Below are positions 26,539-35,188 of a DNA stretch of 64,000 nt, one piece after another. The translations under genes and the position numbers were made by a program. This DNA comes from Sva-07 sp963752815. Its GTDB lineage: Bacteria; Actinomycetota; Acidimicrobiia; Acidimicrobiales; Ilumatobacteraceae. The DNA is taken from assembly GCA_963752815.1 (NCBI GenBank), contig CAVVZI010000015.1:1488001-1552000 (forward strand). The letters are read 5' to 3'. Under the pieces are notes generated by a model. The model saw nothing but the letters and a program-made list of their open reading frames with translations, searched no databases and was not told the DNA's origin. How positions within the stretch are numbered: the first letter of the stretch is position 1; each line of letters begins with the position of its first letter.

Positions 26539-28657
26539 CGGATTCTCCATTCGTGGGGTCTGCGAGACCGAGTGATCGGCGCAGGAAGTCGAGCTGGTGG
26601 AGGAGGAGGTTCTCGGCGACCTGCTCCTGTGGGGTCATGTGGCTCACGCCGACGAGCGGCAGCACCTCGTGCGGCCGGCCGGCGGCGAGCAGGGCCGATG
26701 ACAGCCGCAAGGTGTGGGCGGCGACGACGTTGTCGTCCGCGAGCCCGTGGATCAGCAGGAGCGGGCGCGTGAGATCGGCGGCGAGTGGGATCAGGGAACT
26801 CGTGTCGTAGCCGGCGTCGTCGTCATCGGGATGCCCCAGGTACCGCTCGGTGTAGTGCGTGTCGTAGAGCCGCCAGTCGGTCACCGGCGCGCCGGCGATC
26901 GCGGCGTGGAACACGTCGGGCCGGCGCAGCACGGCGAGCGCCGCGAGGTACCCGCCGAAACTCCACCCGCGGATGGCGACCCGGTCGAGGTCGAGGACGG
27001 CGGAGCGTTGCGCCGCGGCGTGCAGTGCATCGATCTGGTCGTCGAGCGCCGGGGTGGCGAGGTCGCGCAACACGGTGCGCTCCCAGGACGAGCCCCGACC
27101 CGGCGTCCCGCGACCGTCGGCCACGACCACGGCGAAGCCCTGGTCGGCGAACCACTGCGACGAGGCGAATGCGTTCGACGATCGCTGGACACGCAGTGCG
27201 TGGGGGCCGCCGTAGGGGTCGAGGAGCACGGGAAGTTTTGATCCGTCGTGACCGTGGGGGAGCAGCACCGCAGTGGCCAGTGAGCGCACTCCGGCTTGGA
27301 AGATCTCGACGTTCGGCGTGACGAGTGGGGTCTCGGCGAACGAGGCGAACCGGTGCCCGATCGTGACGACCCGGCTGCCCGCTCGGTCGAGGGTGGCGCT
27401 GCGGATCACGGTCGTCCCCCCGCCCACCACGGCGGTGTGGACGCCCGCGTCGGTGGTCACCGCCGAGAGTCCCCCGTCGTGCCAGCGCCACACGTGGAGT
27501 TCGGTGGCGTCGCCGCGCGGGTTGGCCTGGAACGTGATGCCGGCCTCGGACACGTCGACGACCGAACGCACCTCGAGGTCGATCGGGGTGACGGACTCGC
27601 CGCCGACCAGCAGGCGCCGGGTCCCTCGCTCATGGCCGGTCATCACGAGTCGACCGTCGGGCAGCAACGCCGGGACACCGGGCACGAGGTCGATCCACTC
27701 GTCCTCGTACTCGTTGGCGATGGCGGCTGTTTCGCCGGTGGCGGTGTCGACGCGCAACACCATCGTGCTGCGCTGGTCGCGCGATTGGACGAGCATGACG
27801 AGCCCGGCATCGGTCCAGTCGACAGTGGCGACGTACGGGTAGGACTCGCGGTCCCAGTCGACGTCGACGCGCGAGCCGTCGAGCCCGAGCACGTGCAGCG
27901 TGACGGTGGCGTTGTCGGTCCCTGCCGCCGGGTAGCGGATCGATCGCGCAGGCTCGCTCGGCGTGGACGGGTCGGCGATCACCCATTCGGCGACGGGCGC
28001 GTCGTCGACGCGGCATGCCGCGATCGCGGTGCCGTCGGGGCTCCACCAGTAGCCGCGGTAGCGGCCCATCTCCTCGGCGGCGATGAAGTCGGCACTGCCC
28101 CACGACACCGTTTCGCTCTCATTGGGGTCGGCGTCGTCGGGGCCGTCACCGGCGAGCGGCCGCGACCGGCCGTCGAGTTCACCGATGCGCAGTTGCCGGC
28201 CGCACACGTAGGCGATACGCCGCGCGGTCGGGTCCGGGCGAGGATCGAACACGGGGCCCTGCACGTCGAGCCGGCGGACCCGGCCGGAGAGCAGGCCACC
28301 GGCGAACAGCGCGCCACCGACGGCGAAGGCGACGACGGTCGTGTTCGCGTCGGTGGCGTACGACGTGATGCCGCCCGACATCTCGCGCAGCCGCTCGCGC
28401 TGCGCCCGCTCGGCGTCGGTCATCGTGTCGCCGCCACCGCTCTCGCCCGCATCACCGGACAACGTGTTGGCGTCGGCGACGATCCGCTCCACGCCGGTGT
28501 CGACGTCCAACACCCACAGCGAGTTGACGGGGTCGCTCCCACCGGCGCTGCGGAGGAACACGACACGCTTGCCGTCGGCGCTCACCGCGAGGTTGCGGGG
28601 CTCGCCGAGCGTGAATCGTTGTGTGCGCGCGTACTGGCGCGGGAAGGTGTCGCTCAC
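26531..28657 (-). CDS. S9 family peptidase, dipeptidyl peptidase IV-like
   Basis: 708 residues: N-terminal beta-propeller (1-460) and C-terminal alpha/beta hydrolase. Catalytic Ser566 in GWSFGGYL, Asp641/642 in GLADDNV and His673 in GVSHMTP are all present. The paired glutamates that bind a free peptide N-terminus are visible at 195-196 (FIAAEEMGRYRGYWWSPDG), so this should be an aminodipeptidase (cleaving dipeptides, often Xaa-Pro). No signal peptide, so cytosolic. GTG start; a GAGAAT box lies 6 nt upstream. A second S9 protein is at 47246-49039. Confidence 0.9.
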   Translation of the reverse strand: MSDTFPRQYARTQRFTLGEPRNLAVSADGKRVVFLRSAGGSDPVNSLWVLDVDTGVERIVADANTLSGDAGESGGGDTMTDAERAQRERLREMSGGITSYATDANTTVVAFAVGGALFAGGLLSGRVRRLDVQGPVFDPRPDPTARRIAYVCGRQLRIGELDGRSRPLAGDGPDDADPNESETVSWGSADFIAAEEMGRYRGYWWSPDGTAIAACRVDDAPVAEWVIADPSTPSEPARSIRYPAAGTDNATVTLHVLGLDGSRVDVDWDRESYPYVATVDWTDAGLVMLVQSRDQRSTMVLRVDTATGETAAIANEYEDEWIDLVPGVPALLPDGRLVMTGHERGTRRLLVGGESVTPIDLEVRSVVDVSEAGITFQANPRGDATELHVWRWHDGGLSAVTTDAGVHTAVVGGGTTVIRSATLDRAGSRVVTIGHRFASFAETPLVTPNVEIFQAGVRSLATAVLLPHGHDGSKLPVLLDPYGGPHALRVQRSSNAFASSQWFADQGFAVVVADGRGTPGRGSSWERTVLRDLATPALDDQIDALHAAAQRSAVLDLDRVAIRGWSFGGYLAALAVLRRPDVFHAAIAGAPVTDWRLYDTHYTERYLGHPDDDDAGYDTSSLIPLAADLTRPLLLIHGLADDNVVAAHTLRLSSALLAAGRPHEVLPLVGVSHMTPQEQVAENLLLHQLDFLRRSLGLADPTNGESDG

Positions 28658-28699
28658 CGGGCCATTCTCACTCGTAGGAGCGACTCGATCCGACCGCGG

Positions 28700-29752
28700 T
28701 CACGGTTCGACGATGATCTTGGCGTGCAGTTCGGGGTTGCCGAGGTCGATGAACGCCTGCGGCACCTGGTCGATCGACACGAAACCGGTGAGCAGGGGCG
28801 CGAGGTCGACCTTTTCCTGGGCGATCGCATCGAGCGACGCACCGAACTCGAGCGGGTCGTAGCCGAGCACGAACTGGATGTTCAGCTCCTTGCCGATGCC
28901 GAGCATCGGGTGGATCATGTCCTGCTGCATGCAGGCGCCGACGACGAGGACGCGCGCGTTGCGCGGCGCCATCCGCATCGCCTGTTCGATCATCCCCGGC
29001 ACGCCGACGGCCTCGAAGATCACGAGCGGCTTGTTGCCGTCGACCCGTCGCCACGCGGCGATCGGTGCCTCGACCGCGGGATCGACGACCTCGTCGCAGC
29101 CGAGATGCTCGGCCAGCGCGCGGCGCGCCGGTGAGAAATCCGACCCGATGATCGGGCCGATACCGAGCATCTTCATCGCCGCGATGCACGCCAGCCCGAC
29201 GGGCCCGAGCCCGATCACCACGGCCGCCTCGCCGACGGCGATCTTCGACTTCGCCACGGCGTGCACGCCGACGGCGAGCGGTTCGGTCAGTGCCGCCATC
29301 CGATGGGGGAGCCCGGTCGGCACCTTGATCGCCAGCAGTTCGTTGAGCACCATCAGCTCCGCGTAGCCACCCGGATAGGTGTTCGAGAACCCGATCGCGT
29401 GAACGCCGCTGGCGTCGAACGTGACCGGCATCGACACGACGACGTCGCCGACCGCCAGGTTGTTGACGTTCGGCCCGACCTCGACCACTTCGCAACAGAA
29501 CTCGTGACCCATCACGAGGTTGCCGGAGGGCTCGAACATGTTCGCCGCGAGCGGGTCGGCGGGATCGGACGGTTCATCGCCGGCCATCTCCTCGCTCAGG
29601 CGTCGCGACTCCTCACCGTGCTTGACGAGATGGAGGTCGCTGCCGCAGATCCCACAGGCGAGCACCTTGGTCAGGACCTGACCGTCGCTCGGTGTCGGCT
29701 CGTCGATGTCGTCGACTCGAAGTTCCCAGTTGGTCATCACGGCTGCGCGCAT
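28700..29752 (-). CDS. Zinc-binding alcohol dehydrogenase family protein lacking the structural zinc site
   Basis: 350 residues, MDR family. Catalytic zinc ligands Cys36 (GICGSDLH), His83 and Glu84 (GHEF) are present and the Rossmann motif is VVIGLGPVGLA. The four-cysteine structural zinc lobe seen in the dehydrogenase at 5453 is absent, and an acidic insert (about residues 46-72, EESRRLSEEMAGDEPSDPADP) sits between Cys36 and His83. Substrate unknown; similar actinobacterial proteins are annotated only as alcohol dehydrogenases. ATG 29752 has a TACTGT box 7 nt upstream. Confidence 0.85.
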   Translation of the reverse strand: MRAAVMTNWELRVDDIDEPTPSDGQVLTKVLACGICGSDLHLVKHGEESRRLSEEMAGDEPSDPADPLAANMFEPSGNLVMGHEFCCEVVEVGPNVNNLAVGDVVVSMPVTFDASGVHAIGFSNTYPGGYAELMVLNELLAIKVPTGLPHRMAALTEPLAVGVHAVAKSKIAVGEAAVVIGLGPVGLACIAAMKMLGIGPIIGSDFSPARRALAEHLGCDEVVDPAVEAPIAAWRRVDGNKPLVIFEAVGVPGMIEQAMRMAPRNARVLVVGACMQQDMIHPMLGIGKELNIQFVLGYDPLEFGASLDAIAQEKVDLAPLLTGFVSIDQVPQAFIDLGNPELHAKIIVEP

Positions 29753-29759
29753 GCGACGG

Positions 29760-29765
29760 ACAGTA
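29760..29765 (-). promoter_or_regulatory. -10 box for the dehydrogenase at 28700, leaderless type
   Basis: TACTGT on the minus strand ending 7 nt before ATG 29752. Confidence 0.45.
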
Positions 29766-29793
29766 GGCGCCCGACCCCCACCACCCACCGAAC

Positions 29794-29844
29794 CGAAAAA
29801 TGGAGCAGATGTCGCGCTCAGCGCGACATCTGCTCCAAATTTCG
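29794..29844 (-). terminator. 51-bp palindrome after the nucleoside hydrolase gene
   Basis: Stem of 17 bp (TGGAGCAGATGTCGCGC at 29801-29817 and its complement at 29821-29837) around loop TCA, extended by CGAAA/TTTCG after two A-A mismatches. Near-identical to the palindrome at 59387-59437. Confidence 0.65.
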
Positions 29845-29858
29845 GGGAAGGCGGGGTG

Positions 29859-30812
29859 TCAGCGGGAGAAGTGGGTGACGGCGTCGACGACCAGGTCGAA
29901 CGCGGCGTCGGCATCGACCTCGGTGAGGACCGAGCAGTTCGGTGCGGGCCGTTCGACGAGACGTCGCTCGTCGATCACCGTCATGCCGCGGGTGTGCGTG
30001 CCGGTGGTCTCGATCGCGACATGGCGCTCGACCCGGGCGAACACGTCGGGGTGCGTCACCGCCAGCACGGCGAGCGGGTCGTGGACGGGGGCGCCGTCGA
30101 TCGCGCCGGGGTCCGTGCGGCCGAGGTACGTGCCGGAGAAGAACTCGAACAGATCGGCGAGTACTTCGGCGAGCTGGCCGCCGATCGCTCGCACCCGCGC
30201 GATTCGTGCCGGCGACGCCTGGAACTGGTGCGTCACGTCGAGGCCGGCCATCACGAGCGGGATGCCCGAACCGAACACGATCTCGGCCGCCTCCGGATCG
30301 GCCCAGATGTTGAACTCGCCCACGGCGTTGCGGTTGCCGAACGTCCCGCCGCCCATCATCGAGATCCCGGCGATCCGTCCGACGAGGTCGGGCGCCGCCT
30401 GCAGGGCCCGGGCGATGTTGGTCTGTGGCCCGACCGGTACGAGCCAGATCCCCTCGGTCGCCCGGCAGGTGTCGACGATGAACGTGACGGCATCGGTCCC
30501 GTCGAGGGGCGTCGTGGGCGCGGGGAGATCGGCGCCGTCGAGCCCCGACTCGCCGTGGACGAAGGGAGCGAAGTGGGTGGGTTCGACGAGCGGGCGATCG
30601 CAACCGGAGTGGACGGGCACGTGAATCCCGAGCAGGTCGCGCATGACGAGCGCGTTCCGGGTGGTCCGTTCGAGCGGCGCGTTCCCGGCGACCGTGGTGA
30701 TGCCGATGAGGTCGGCGAATCGAGCGGCCGCGATGATCGCCACCGCGTCGTCGTGGCCCGGGTCGCAGTCGAGGATGATCGATGGCACCGTGCCGGGCAT
30801 GACGGTGAGCAT
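29859..30812 (-). CDS. Nucleoside hydrolase (IunH family)
   Basis: 317 residues. Hydrolyses the N-glycosidic bond of nucleosides to base and ribose. The calcium-binding aspartate cluster DCDPGHDD (15-22) defines the family; VPVGPQTNIARAL, MMGGG, EFNIWADPEAAEIVF, MAGLDVTHQF and the C-terminal HDPLAVL complete it. The base preference is not deducible. Start ATG 30812 or ATG 30800. Divergent from a lipoprotein gene only 11 bp away. Confidence 0.9.
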   Translation of the reverse strand: MLTVMPGTVPSIILDCDPGHDDAVAIIAAARFADLIGITTVAGNAPLERTTRNALVMRDLLGIHVPVHSGCDRPLVEPTHFAPFVHGESGLDGADLPAPTTPLDGTDAVTFIVDTCRATEGIWLVPVGPQTNIARALQAAPDLVGRIAGISMMGGGTFGNRNAVGEFNIWADPEAAEIVFGSGIPLVMAGLDVTHQFQASPARIARVRAIGGQLAEVLADLFEFFSGTYLGRTDPGAIDGAPVHDPLAVLAVTHPDVFARVERHVAIETTGTHTRGMTVIDERRLVERPAPNCSVLTEVDADAAFDLVVDAVTHFSR

Positions 30813-30823
30813 GCCATCCCGAC

Positions 30824-31624
30824 GTGCACACTGTCGTGGTGCGGTGGTTGCCCGGAGAACTCTCGCGGTTGGCGCTGTGTGCCGCCGCAGTCGTGTTGGT
30901 GGTGCCGGCCTGCTCGGGCGAGGAAACCGGCGCCGATGACGGCACTGATCCCTCGACCACGCCGGTCATCGACGATCGGCCGAGAGGCGGTCGCCGAGTC
31001 GACAACGCCGACCACGGAGGCGTCGGCAGCGCCGACGACCGAGCTCGCCGGTCGTGGCCGACACGGGCGTTCCCGGGCTCGACAGCGACGACGAATTCTG
31101 CCGCTCGTGGAGCGAGTTCGCCGGAACGTTCCAGGCGCTGGCGCTGGCGGCATCGCTCGCTCGGGACCCGGCGGATGCGGCCCGGACGGAGGTGGCCGGG
31201 TCGTCGACGATCGTCGCCGCCGCGGCGGGCCTCGACGAGCACCTTCCGGACGAGCTGGAGCCGGAGCGGCGAGGCGCTGACGGTCGGTCTCGTGGGGCCG
31301 ATGGCGCGTCGTGCGGGAGCGGCGGTCGATGCGCTGACCGCCGCCGGGCTCACCGACGCCGAGATCTCCGCCCTCGGTGAGGCGTGGTTGGGAACGCTCA
31401 CCACCTCCGGCCTCGACGAGCCGATCGAGGATGTCCCGCTCGATCCCGCCGTCGCCGATCGCGTCGACGCCGCTGCAGCGTCGCTCGCCGCGGCGCGACC
31501 ATCGATCGTCGAGGACCCGGCCCTCATCACCGACGCATCGACGCCCCTGACGCTCGCGTACCTCGCCGATCACTGCCCCGACCAGGGCATCCTCGCCGGC
31601 AACGACATCGTCGACCAACCCTGA
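30824..31624 (+). pseudogene. Putative lipoprotein, frame broken three times
   Basis: N-terminus (GTG 30824, 30836 or 30839) encodes a signal sequence with lipobox (LSRLALCAAAVVLVVPAC) and an acidic Thr/Ser linker. The protein then continues through +1 shifts near 30976-30981, 31050 and 31268: AVAESTTPTTEASAAPTTELAG, VVADTGVPGLDSDDEFCRSW and EALTVGLVGPMARRAGAAVDAL are in successive frames. The helical mature domain (DDEFCRSWSEFAGTFQALALA...) ends with DHCPDQGILAGNDIV. About 260 residues after correction; function unknown. Multiple breaks could be real decay here since the gene is not essential, but they have the same +1 sense as those in argS. Confidence 0.6.
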
Positions 31625-31647
31625 TCTGATCGGAGCCCTCCGACAAC

Positions 31648-31699
31648 CGTTTGCGTCGGGATTTCTGAGGACGGGTCCTCAGAAATCCTGACGCAAACG
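31648..31699. terminator. 52-bp palindrome between convergent genes
   Basis: Second copy of the palindrome at 12687-12738. The stem pair C-G in TGCGG/CCGCA there is A-T here (TGAGG/CCTCA), a compensatory change, and the A-C mismatch is G-T here. It lies between the lipoprotein stop and the convergent thiolase-like gene. Confidence 0.7.
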
Positions 31700-31717
31700 A
31701 TGGTTTTGGGGGGTTTG

Positions 31718-33202
31718 TCAGCTGAGGTGGAGGGTGCCGTCGGGGGTGAGGGTGACGGCCGTGCCGACCCATTCGCCGTCGGACATCGCGGCGGCGGTGT
31801 CGGCGTCGGTCGACGAACCCCAGGCGCGTCGACCGTCGGCGAGGAGGCAGGCGGCGAGCGGTTGCTCGGGCTCGCCGTCGCGCGAGAACATCACCGTGTA
31901 CGCCTCGATCGTCGCCGGTCCGGCGGCATCGGCGGGCAGCGCGAGGTCACGGCGCGGCAGCCGGTCGATCTCGTCCTGCGGCTTCTCGTGGCGGAAGGGT
32001 GTGGTCGGCGGCGTGGTGGCGTACACGCCGAACGCGTGCTTCGTGGCGTAGCCCCCGTTCGCCCAGACCAGGCCGTGTTCGTCGGGCTGTTCGCGCAGGT
32101 CGGTCACGACGCTGGCGATGGCGTGCATCACGTAGTTGTTCCACGGCCCGCCCGCGAACGGCAGGCCGCCGGTCCGTGACCACTGGCGCGACAGGTCGAT
32201 GCCGAGCGACGCCGCGCCGAGCTGCACCGCCGCCGGGAAGCACGAATACAGGTCGATGATGCCGATGTCGTCGATGCCCACGCCGGCGAGCTCGAGGGCG
32301 CGCCGGCCGCCGAGCTCGATGGCCGGGGTGCGGGCGAACGTGTCGCGGTGGGACACGAACGTGTGCTCGTGGCAATCGGTGCCCGACTGCGGGAACACCC
32401 AGCGGTCCTCGGCGACGCCCAACCGTCGTGCCGCCTCGACCGAGCACATGATGATCGCGGCGCCCATGTCGACGTCGTTGTTCGAGTTCATGTACTTCGG
32501 ATAGGGCAGGCCGATCATCCGGTTCGTGGAGCTGACCGTGGTGATCTCCTCGGCCGACTTGGCGTCACGGATCCACGCGTACTCGTTGCCGGCCGCAACC
32601 TCGCTGAGGTCGGACCACAGCGACCCGAGGTGGGCGAGGTGGTCCTCGGGCGTCCGCCCCGCCGCGGCGCGCAGCGCCGTCTCGAACATCGGGTACACCT
32701 GCACGGGCATGTAGATGCCGCGTTCGGTCTCGGCCGGCAGGTTCATGTCGAGCTCGTCGCCGATCGTCACGGGGTCGTCGCCCTCGGGAGCCTTCGGCCA
32801 GTCGAACGTCACCCCGGCCTTGCGGGCGCGCATGAACGTCCGCCACGATTCGCCGCCGGAGAGGATGGCCACGTCGAGCTTGCCGGCCTGGATGTCGAGC
32901 GCGGTCGCGTTGACGAGCGACTGCGGGCTGTTGCCCCCCATCGCCGTGTAGCCGAGTTCGGCCGGCTCGAGCCCGAGCCGGGCGGCCAGGAACCGCGCCG
33001 GGTTGCGATAGCGCCAGGACAGGAGGCTGACGACGCGGATCGAGTCGGCGGCAGGCGGCCCGTCGAGCCCGGCATCGCTCGCCGCGGCGAGCACGGCCTG
33101 CTCCATCAGGGCCACGGGTTCGAGCGCATCGTCGAGCCCGTCGGCGCGATGCAGGAACTGGCCGACGCCGACGATGACGGGTGTGCGGGGGTCGAGGGTC
33201 AC
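31718..33202 (-). CDS. Thiolase-like protein (acetyl-CoA acetyltransferase family) without the usual nucleophilic cysteine
   Basis: 494 residues. N-terminal RTPVIVGVGQF and the thiolase-fold core are clear, with DIGIIDLYSCFPAAVQLGA and GGPWNNYVMHAIA in the second half supplying the His/Cys region. Where degradative and biosynthetic thiolases carry the acyl-accepting Cys, this protein reads GGNSPQ (89-94), as in the actinobacterial SCP-x/type-2-like group whose chemistry is unclear. Probably acts on CoA thioesters in lipid or sterol catabolism (inferred). GTG 33202 is chosen on a TATGGT box 6 nt upstream and the thiolase N-terminus; the frame extends further. Confidence 0.82.
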   Translation of the reverse strand: MTLDPRTPVIVGVGQFLHRADGLDDALEPVALMEQAVLAAASDAGLDGPPAADSIRVVSLLSWRYRNPARFLAARLGLEPAELGYTAMGGNSPQSLVNATALDIQAGKLDVAILSGGESWRTFMRARKAGVTFDWPKAPEGDDPVTIGDELDMNLPAETERGIYMPVQVYPMFETALRAAAGRTPEDHLAHLGSLWSDLSEVAAGNEYAWIRDAKSAEEITTVSSTNRMIGLPYPKYMNSNNDVDMGAAIIMCSVEAARRLGVAEDRWVFPQSGTDCHEHTFVSHRDTFARTPAIELGGRRALELAGVGIDDIGIIDLYSCFPAAVQLGAASLGIDLSRQWSRTGGLPFAGGPWNNYVMHAIASVVTDLREQPDEHGLVWANGGYATKHAFGVYATTPPTTPFRHEKPQDEIDRLPRRDLALPADAAGPATIEAYTVMFSRDGEPEQPLAACLLADGRRAWGSSTDADTAAAMSDGEWVGTAVTLTPDGTLHLS

Positions 33203-33208
33203 GTTCGA

Positions 33209-33214
33209 ACCATA
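33209..33214 (-). promoter_or_regulatory. -10 box for the thiolase-like gene, leaderless type
   Basis: TATGGT on the minus strand ending 6 nt before GTG 33202. Confidence 0.45.
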
Positions 33215-33270
33215 CGAATCGCCGGGCCGCCGATCCCAACGGTGCTCGACCCCGTGCATCGGGATCATTC

Positions 33271-33333
33271 GGTTCGTTTGGTGCCGGGGCCGGAACGAAC
33301 CCGGTTCGTTCGGGGTCGGGGCCAGAACGAACC
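33271..33333. repeat. Tandem pair of 31-bp hairpin elements, GGTTCGTT-arm type
   Basis: Units 33271-33301 and 33303-33333, each GGTTCGTT - 15 nt - AACGAACC. On the minus strand the cores are CTGGCCCCGACCCCG and CCGGCCCCGGCACCA. They lie in the divergent promoter region of the thiolase-like gene and rpiB. Confidence 0.75.
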
Positions 33334-33386
33334 GAACGGGCCTGACGTTTCGTCAACGGCATCGGGACCGTCGACTGCTGCCGTCC

Positions 33387-33392
33387 TACACT
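33387..33392 (+). promoter_or_regulatory. -10 box for rpiB, leaderless type
   Basis: TACACT ending 8 nt before ATG 33401. Confidence 0.45.
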
Positions 33393-33400
33393 CGGAAGCG

Positions 33401-33865
33401 ATGACTGAATCGAGTACCGGCCGGCGTATCGCGATCGGGTCCGACCACGCCGGCTACGAACTCAAACAGCATCTCGTCACGATGCTGCTCGACCGAGGCC
33501 ATGTGGTCGACGACCACGGCACCGATTCGACCGAGTCGGTCGACTACCCGCCGATCTGCGCCGGTGTCGGCCGTTCGGTCCGCAACGGCGAGGCCGATAC
33601 CGGCATCGTGCTCGGCGGGAGCGGTCAGGGCGAGCAACTCTCGGCCAACAAGGTGCGCGGTGTCCGCGCCGCCCTGTGCAACTGCCTCTACACCGCGCGC
33701 ATGGCCCGCGCCCACAACGACGCCAACGTCCTGGCGATCGGCGCCCGCGTCGTCGGCGTCGGCCTCGCCGAGGAGATCGTCGACCTGTTCCTGTCCACCG
33801 AGTTCGAAGGCGGCCGCCATGCCCGCCGTGTCGACCAGATCATGGAACTCGAAGCCGAGTTCTGA
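33401..33865 (+). CDS. rpiB: Ribose-5-phosphate isomerase B
   Basis: 154 residues, RpiB/LacAB fold, interconverting ribose 5-phosphate and ribulose 5-phosphate. AIGSDHAGYELK at the N-terminus binds phosphate. The active-site loop reads GIVLGGSGQGEQLSANKV with Glu78, the mycobacterial type, in place of the catalytic Cys of the E. coli enzyme; ARAHNDANVLAIGARVVG follows. glyA starts 51 bp downstream on the same strand. Confidence 0.93.
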   Translation: MTESSTGRRIAIGSDHAGYELKQHLVTMLLDRGHVVDDHGTDSTESVDYPPICAGVGRSVRNGEADTGIVLGGSGQGEQLSANKVRGVRAALCNCLYTARMARAHNDANVLAIGARVVGVGLAEEIVDLFLSTEFEGGRHARRVDQIMELEAEF

Positions 33866-33916
33866 GCCGCCCGAAACGCTCACCCGCCCGCCGAAACGAC
33901 CCACGAGGATCCGCAG

Positions 33917-35182
33917 ATGCCCTTCCCATCCGAGACCGACCCCGACATCGAGGTCCAGACGCTCATCGAGCGTGAGATCGAGCGCCAGACCACAGGACTC
34001 CAGCTGATCGCCAGCGAGAACTTCACCTCGCCGGCCGTCATGCGCGCCGTCGGTTCGGTGCTGACCAACAAGTACTCCGAGGGTTACCCCGGCAAGCGGT
34101 ACTACGGCGGCAACGGCGTGATCGACTCGGTCGAACAGCTGGCGATCGACCGGGCCAAGGAGCTGTTCGGTGCCGACCACGCCAACGTGCAGCCGCACTC
34201 CGGCGCCAACGCCAACATGTGCGCCTACCAGGCACTCCTGCAGCCGGGCGACACGGTGCTCGGGCTCAGCCTCGACCACGGCGGGCACCTGACGCACGGG
34301 TCGCCGGTCAACGCCAGCGGGCTGCTGTACAACTTCGTGTCGTACGGCGTCGGGGCCGAGGATCGGATCGACATCGACAACGTGCGCGACCTCGCGGTCG
34401 AACACCGTCCGAAGATGATCGTCGTCGGCACCACGAGCTACCCGCGCCGGCTCGAGCCGGAACCGTTCCGCCAGATCGCGGACGAGGTGGGTGCGCTGTT
34501 GCTGTTCGACATCGCCCATCTCGCCGGTCTCGTCGCCGGCGGCGCCCATCCGAACCCGGTGCCGTTCGCCGACGTCGTCACCCTCACCACCCACAAGACC
34601 CTGCGCGGACCGCGCGGCGGGTGCATCCTCTCGACCGCCGAGCACGCCAAGGCGATCGACAAGGCCGTGTTCCCCGGCTGGCAGGGCGGTCCGCTCGAAC
34701 ACGTCATCGCCGGCAAGGCGATCGCCTTCCGCGAGGCGATGGACCCCGCCTTCACCGAGTACGCCCACCAGATCGTCGCCAACGCGTCGGCGCTCGCCGA
34801 AGCGCTGGTGCACGAAGGCTTCCGTCTCGTGTCCGGCGGCACCGACAACCACCTGATGGTCGTCGACCTCACGCCGTTCGACGCCGACCTCACCGGCAAG
34901 CAGGCGCAGACCACGCTCGACGACGCCGGGATCACGCTCAACAAGAACACGATCCCTGACGACCCGCGCAGCCCGTTCGTCACGAGCGGCCTGCGCATCG
35001 GTACCCCGTCGGTGACCACCCAGGGGATGACGGAGGCCGAGATGCCGATCATCGCGTCGTTGATCGCCCGCGCCCTGCGCGGGCGTGACGACTCGGCGGA
35101 ACTCGAGGTCGTGCGCAAAGAGGTCGGCGCGCTGTGCGCCCGCTTCCCCGCTTATCCGAATGGGCCCTACGCCGTAGGCTGA
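33917..35182 (+). CDS. glyA: Serine hydroxymethyltransferase
   Basis: 421 residues. PLP enzyme moving the serine hydroxymethyl group to tetrahydrofolate. PLP Lys227 in TLTTHKTLRGPRGG; IASENFTSPAVMRAVGSVLTNKYSEGYPGKRYYGG is the diagnostic N-terminal block. GAGGATCCGCAG precedes the ATG. Its last codons contain the -10 box for the next gene. Confidence 0.96.
   Translation: MPFPSETDPDIEVQTLIEREIERQTTGLQLIASENFTSPAVMRAVGSVLTNKYSEGYPGKRYYGGNGVIDSVEQLAIDRAKELFGADHANVQPHSGANANMCAYQALLQPGDTVLGLSLDHGGHLTHGSPVNASGLLYNFVSYGVGAEDRIDIDNVRDLAVEHRPKMIVVGTTSYPRRLEPEPFRQIADEVGALLLFDIAHLAGLVAGGAHPNPVPFADVVTLTTHKTLRGPRGGCILSTAEHAKAIDKAVFPGWQGGPLEHVIAGKAIAFREAMDPAFTEYAHQIVANASALAEALVHEGFRLVSGGTDNHLMVVDLTPFDADLTGKQAQTTLDDAGITLNKNTIPDDPRSPFVTSGLRIGTPSVTTQGMTEAEMPIIASLIARALRGRDDSAELEVVRKEVGALCARFPAYPNGPYAVG
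35175..35180 (+). promoter_or_regulatory. -10 box for the WecA-like gene, inside the glyA 3' end
   Basis: TAGGCT ending 8 nt before GTG 35189. Confidence 0.4.
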
Positions 35183-35188
35183 TCGACC

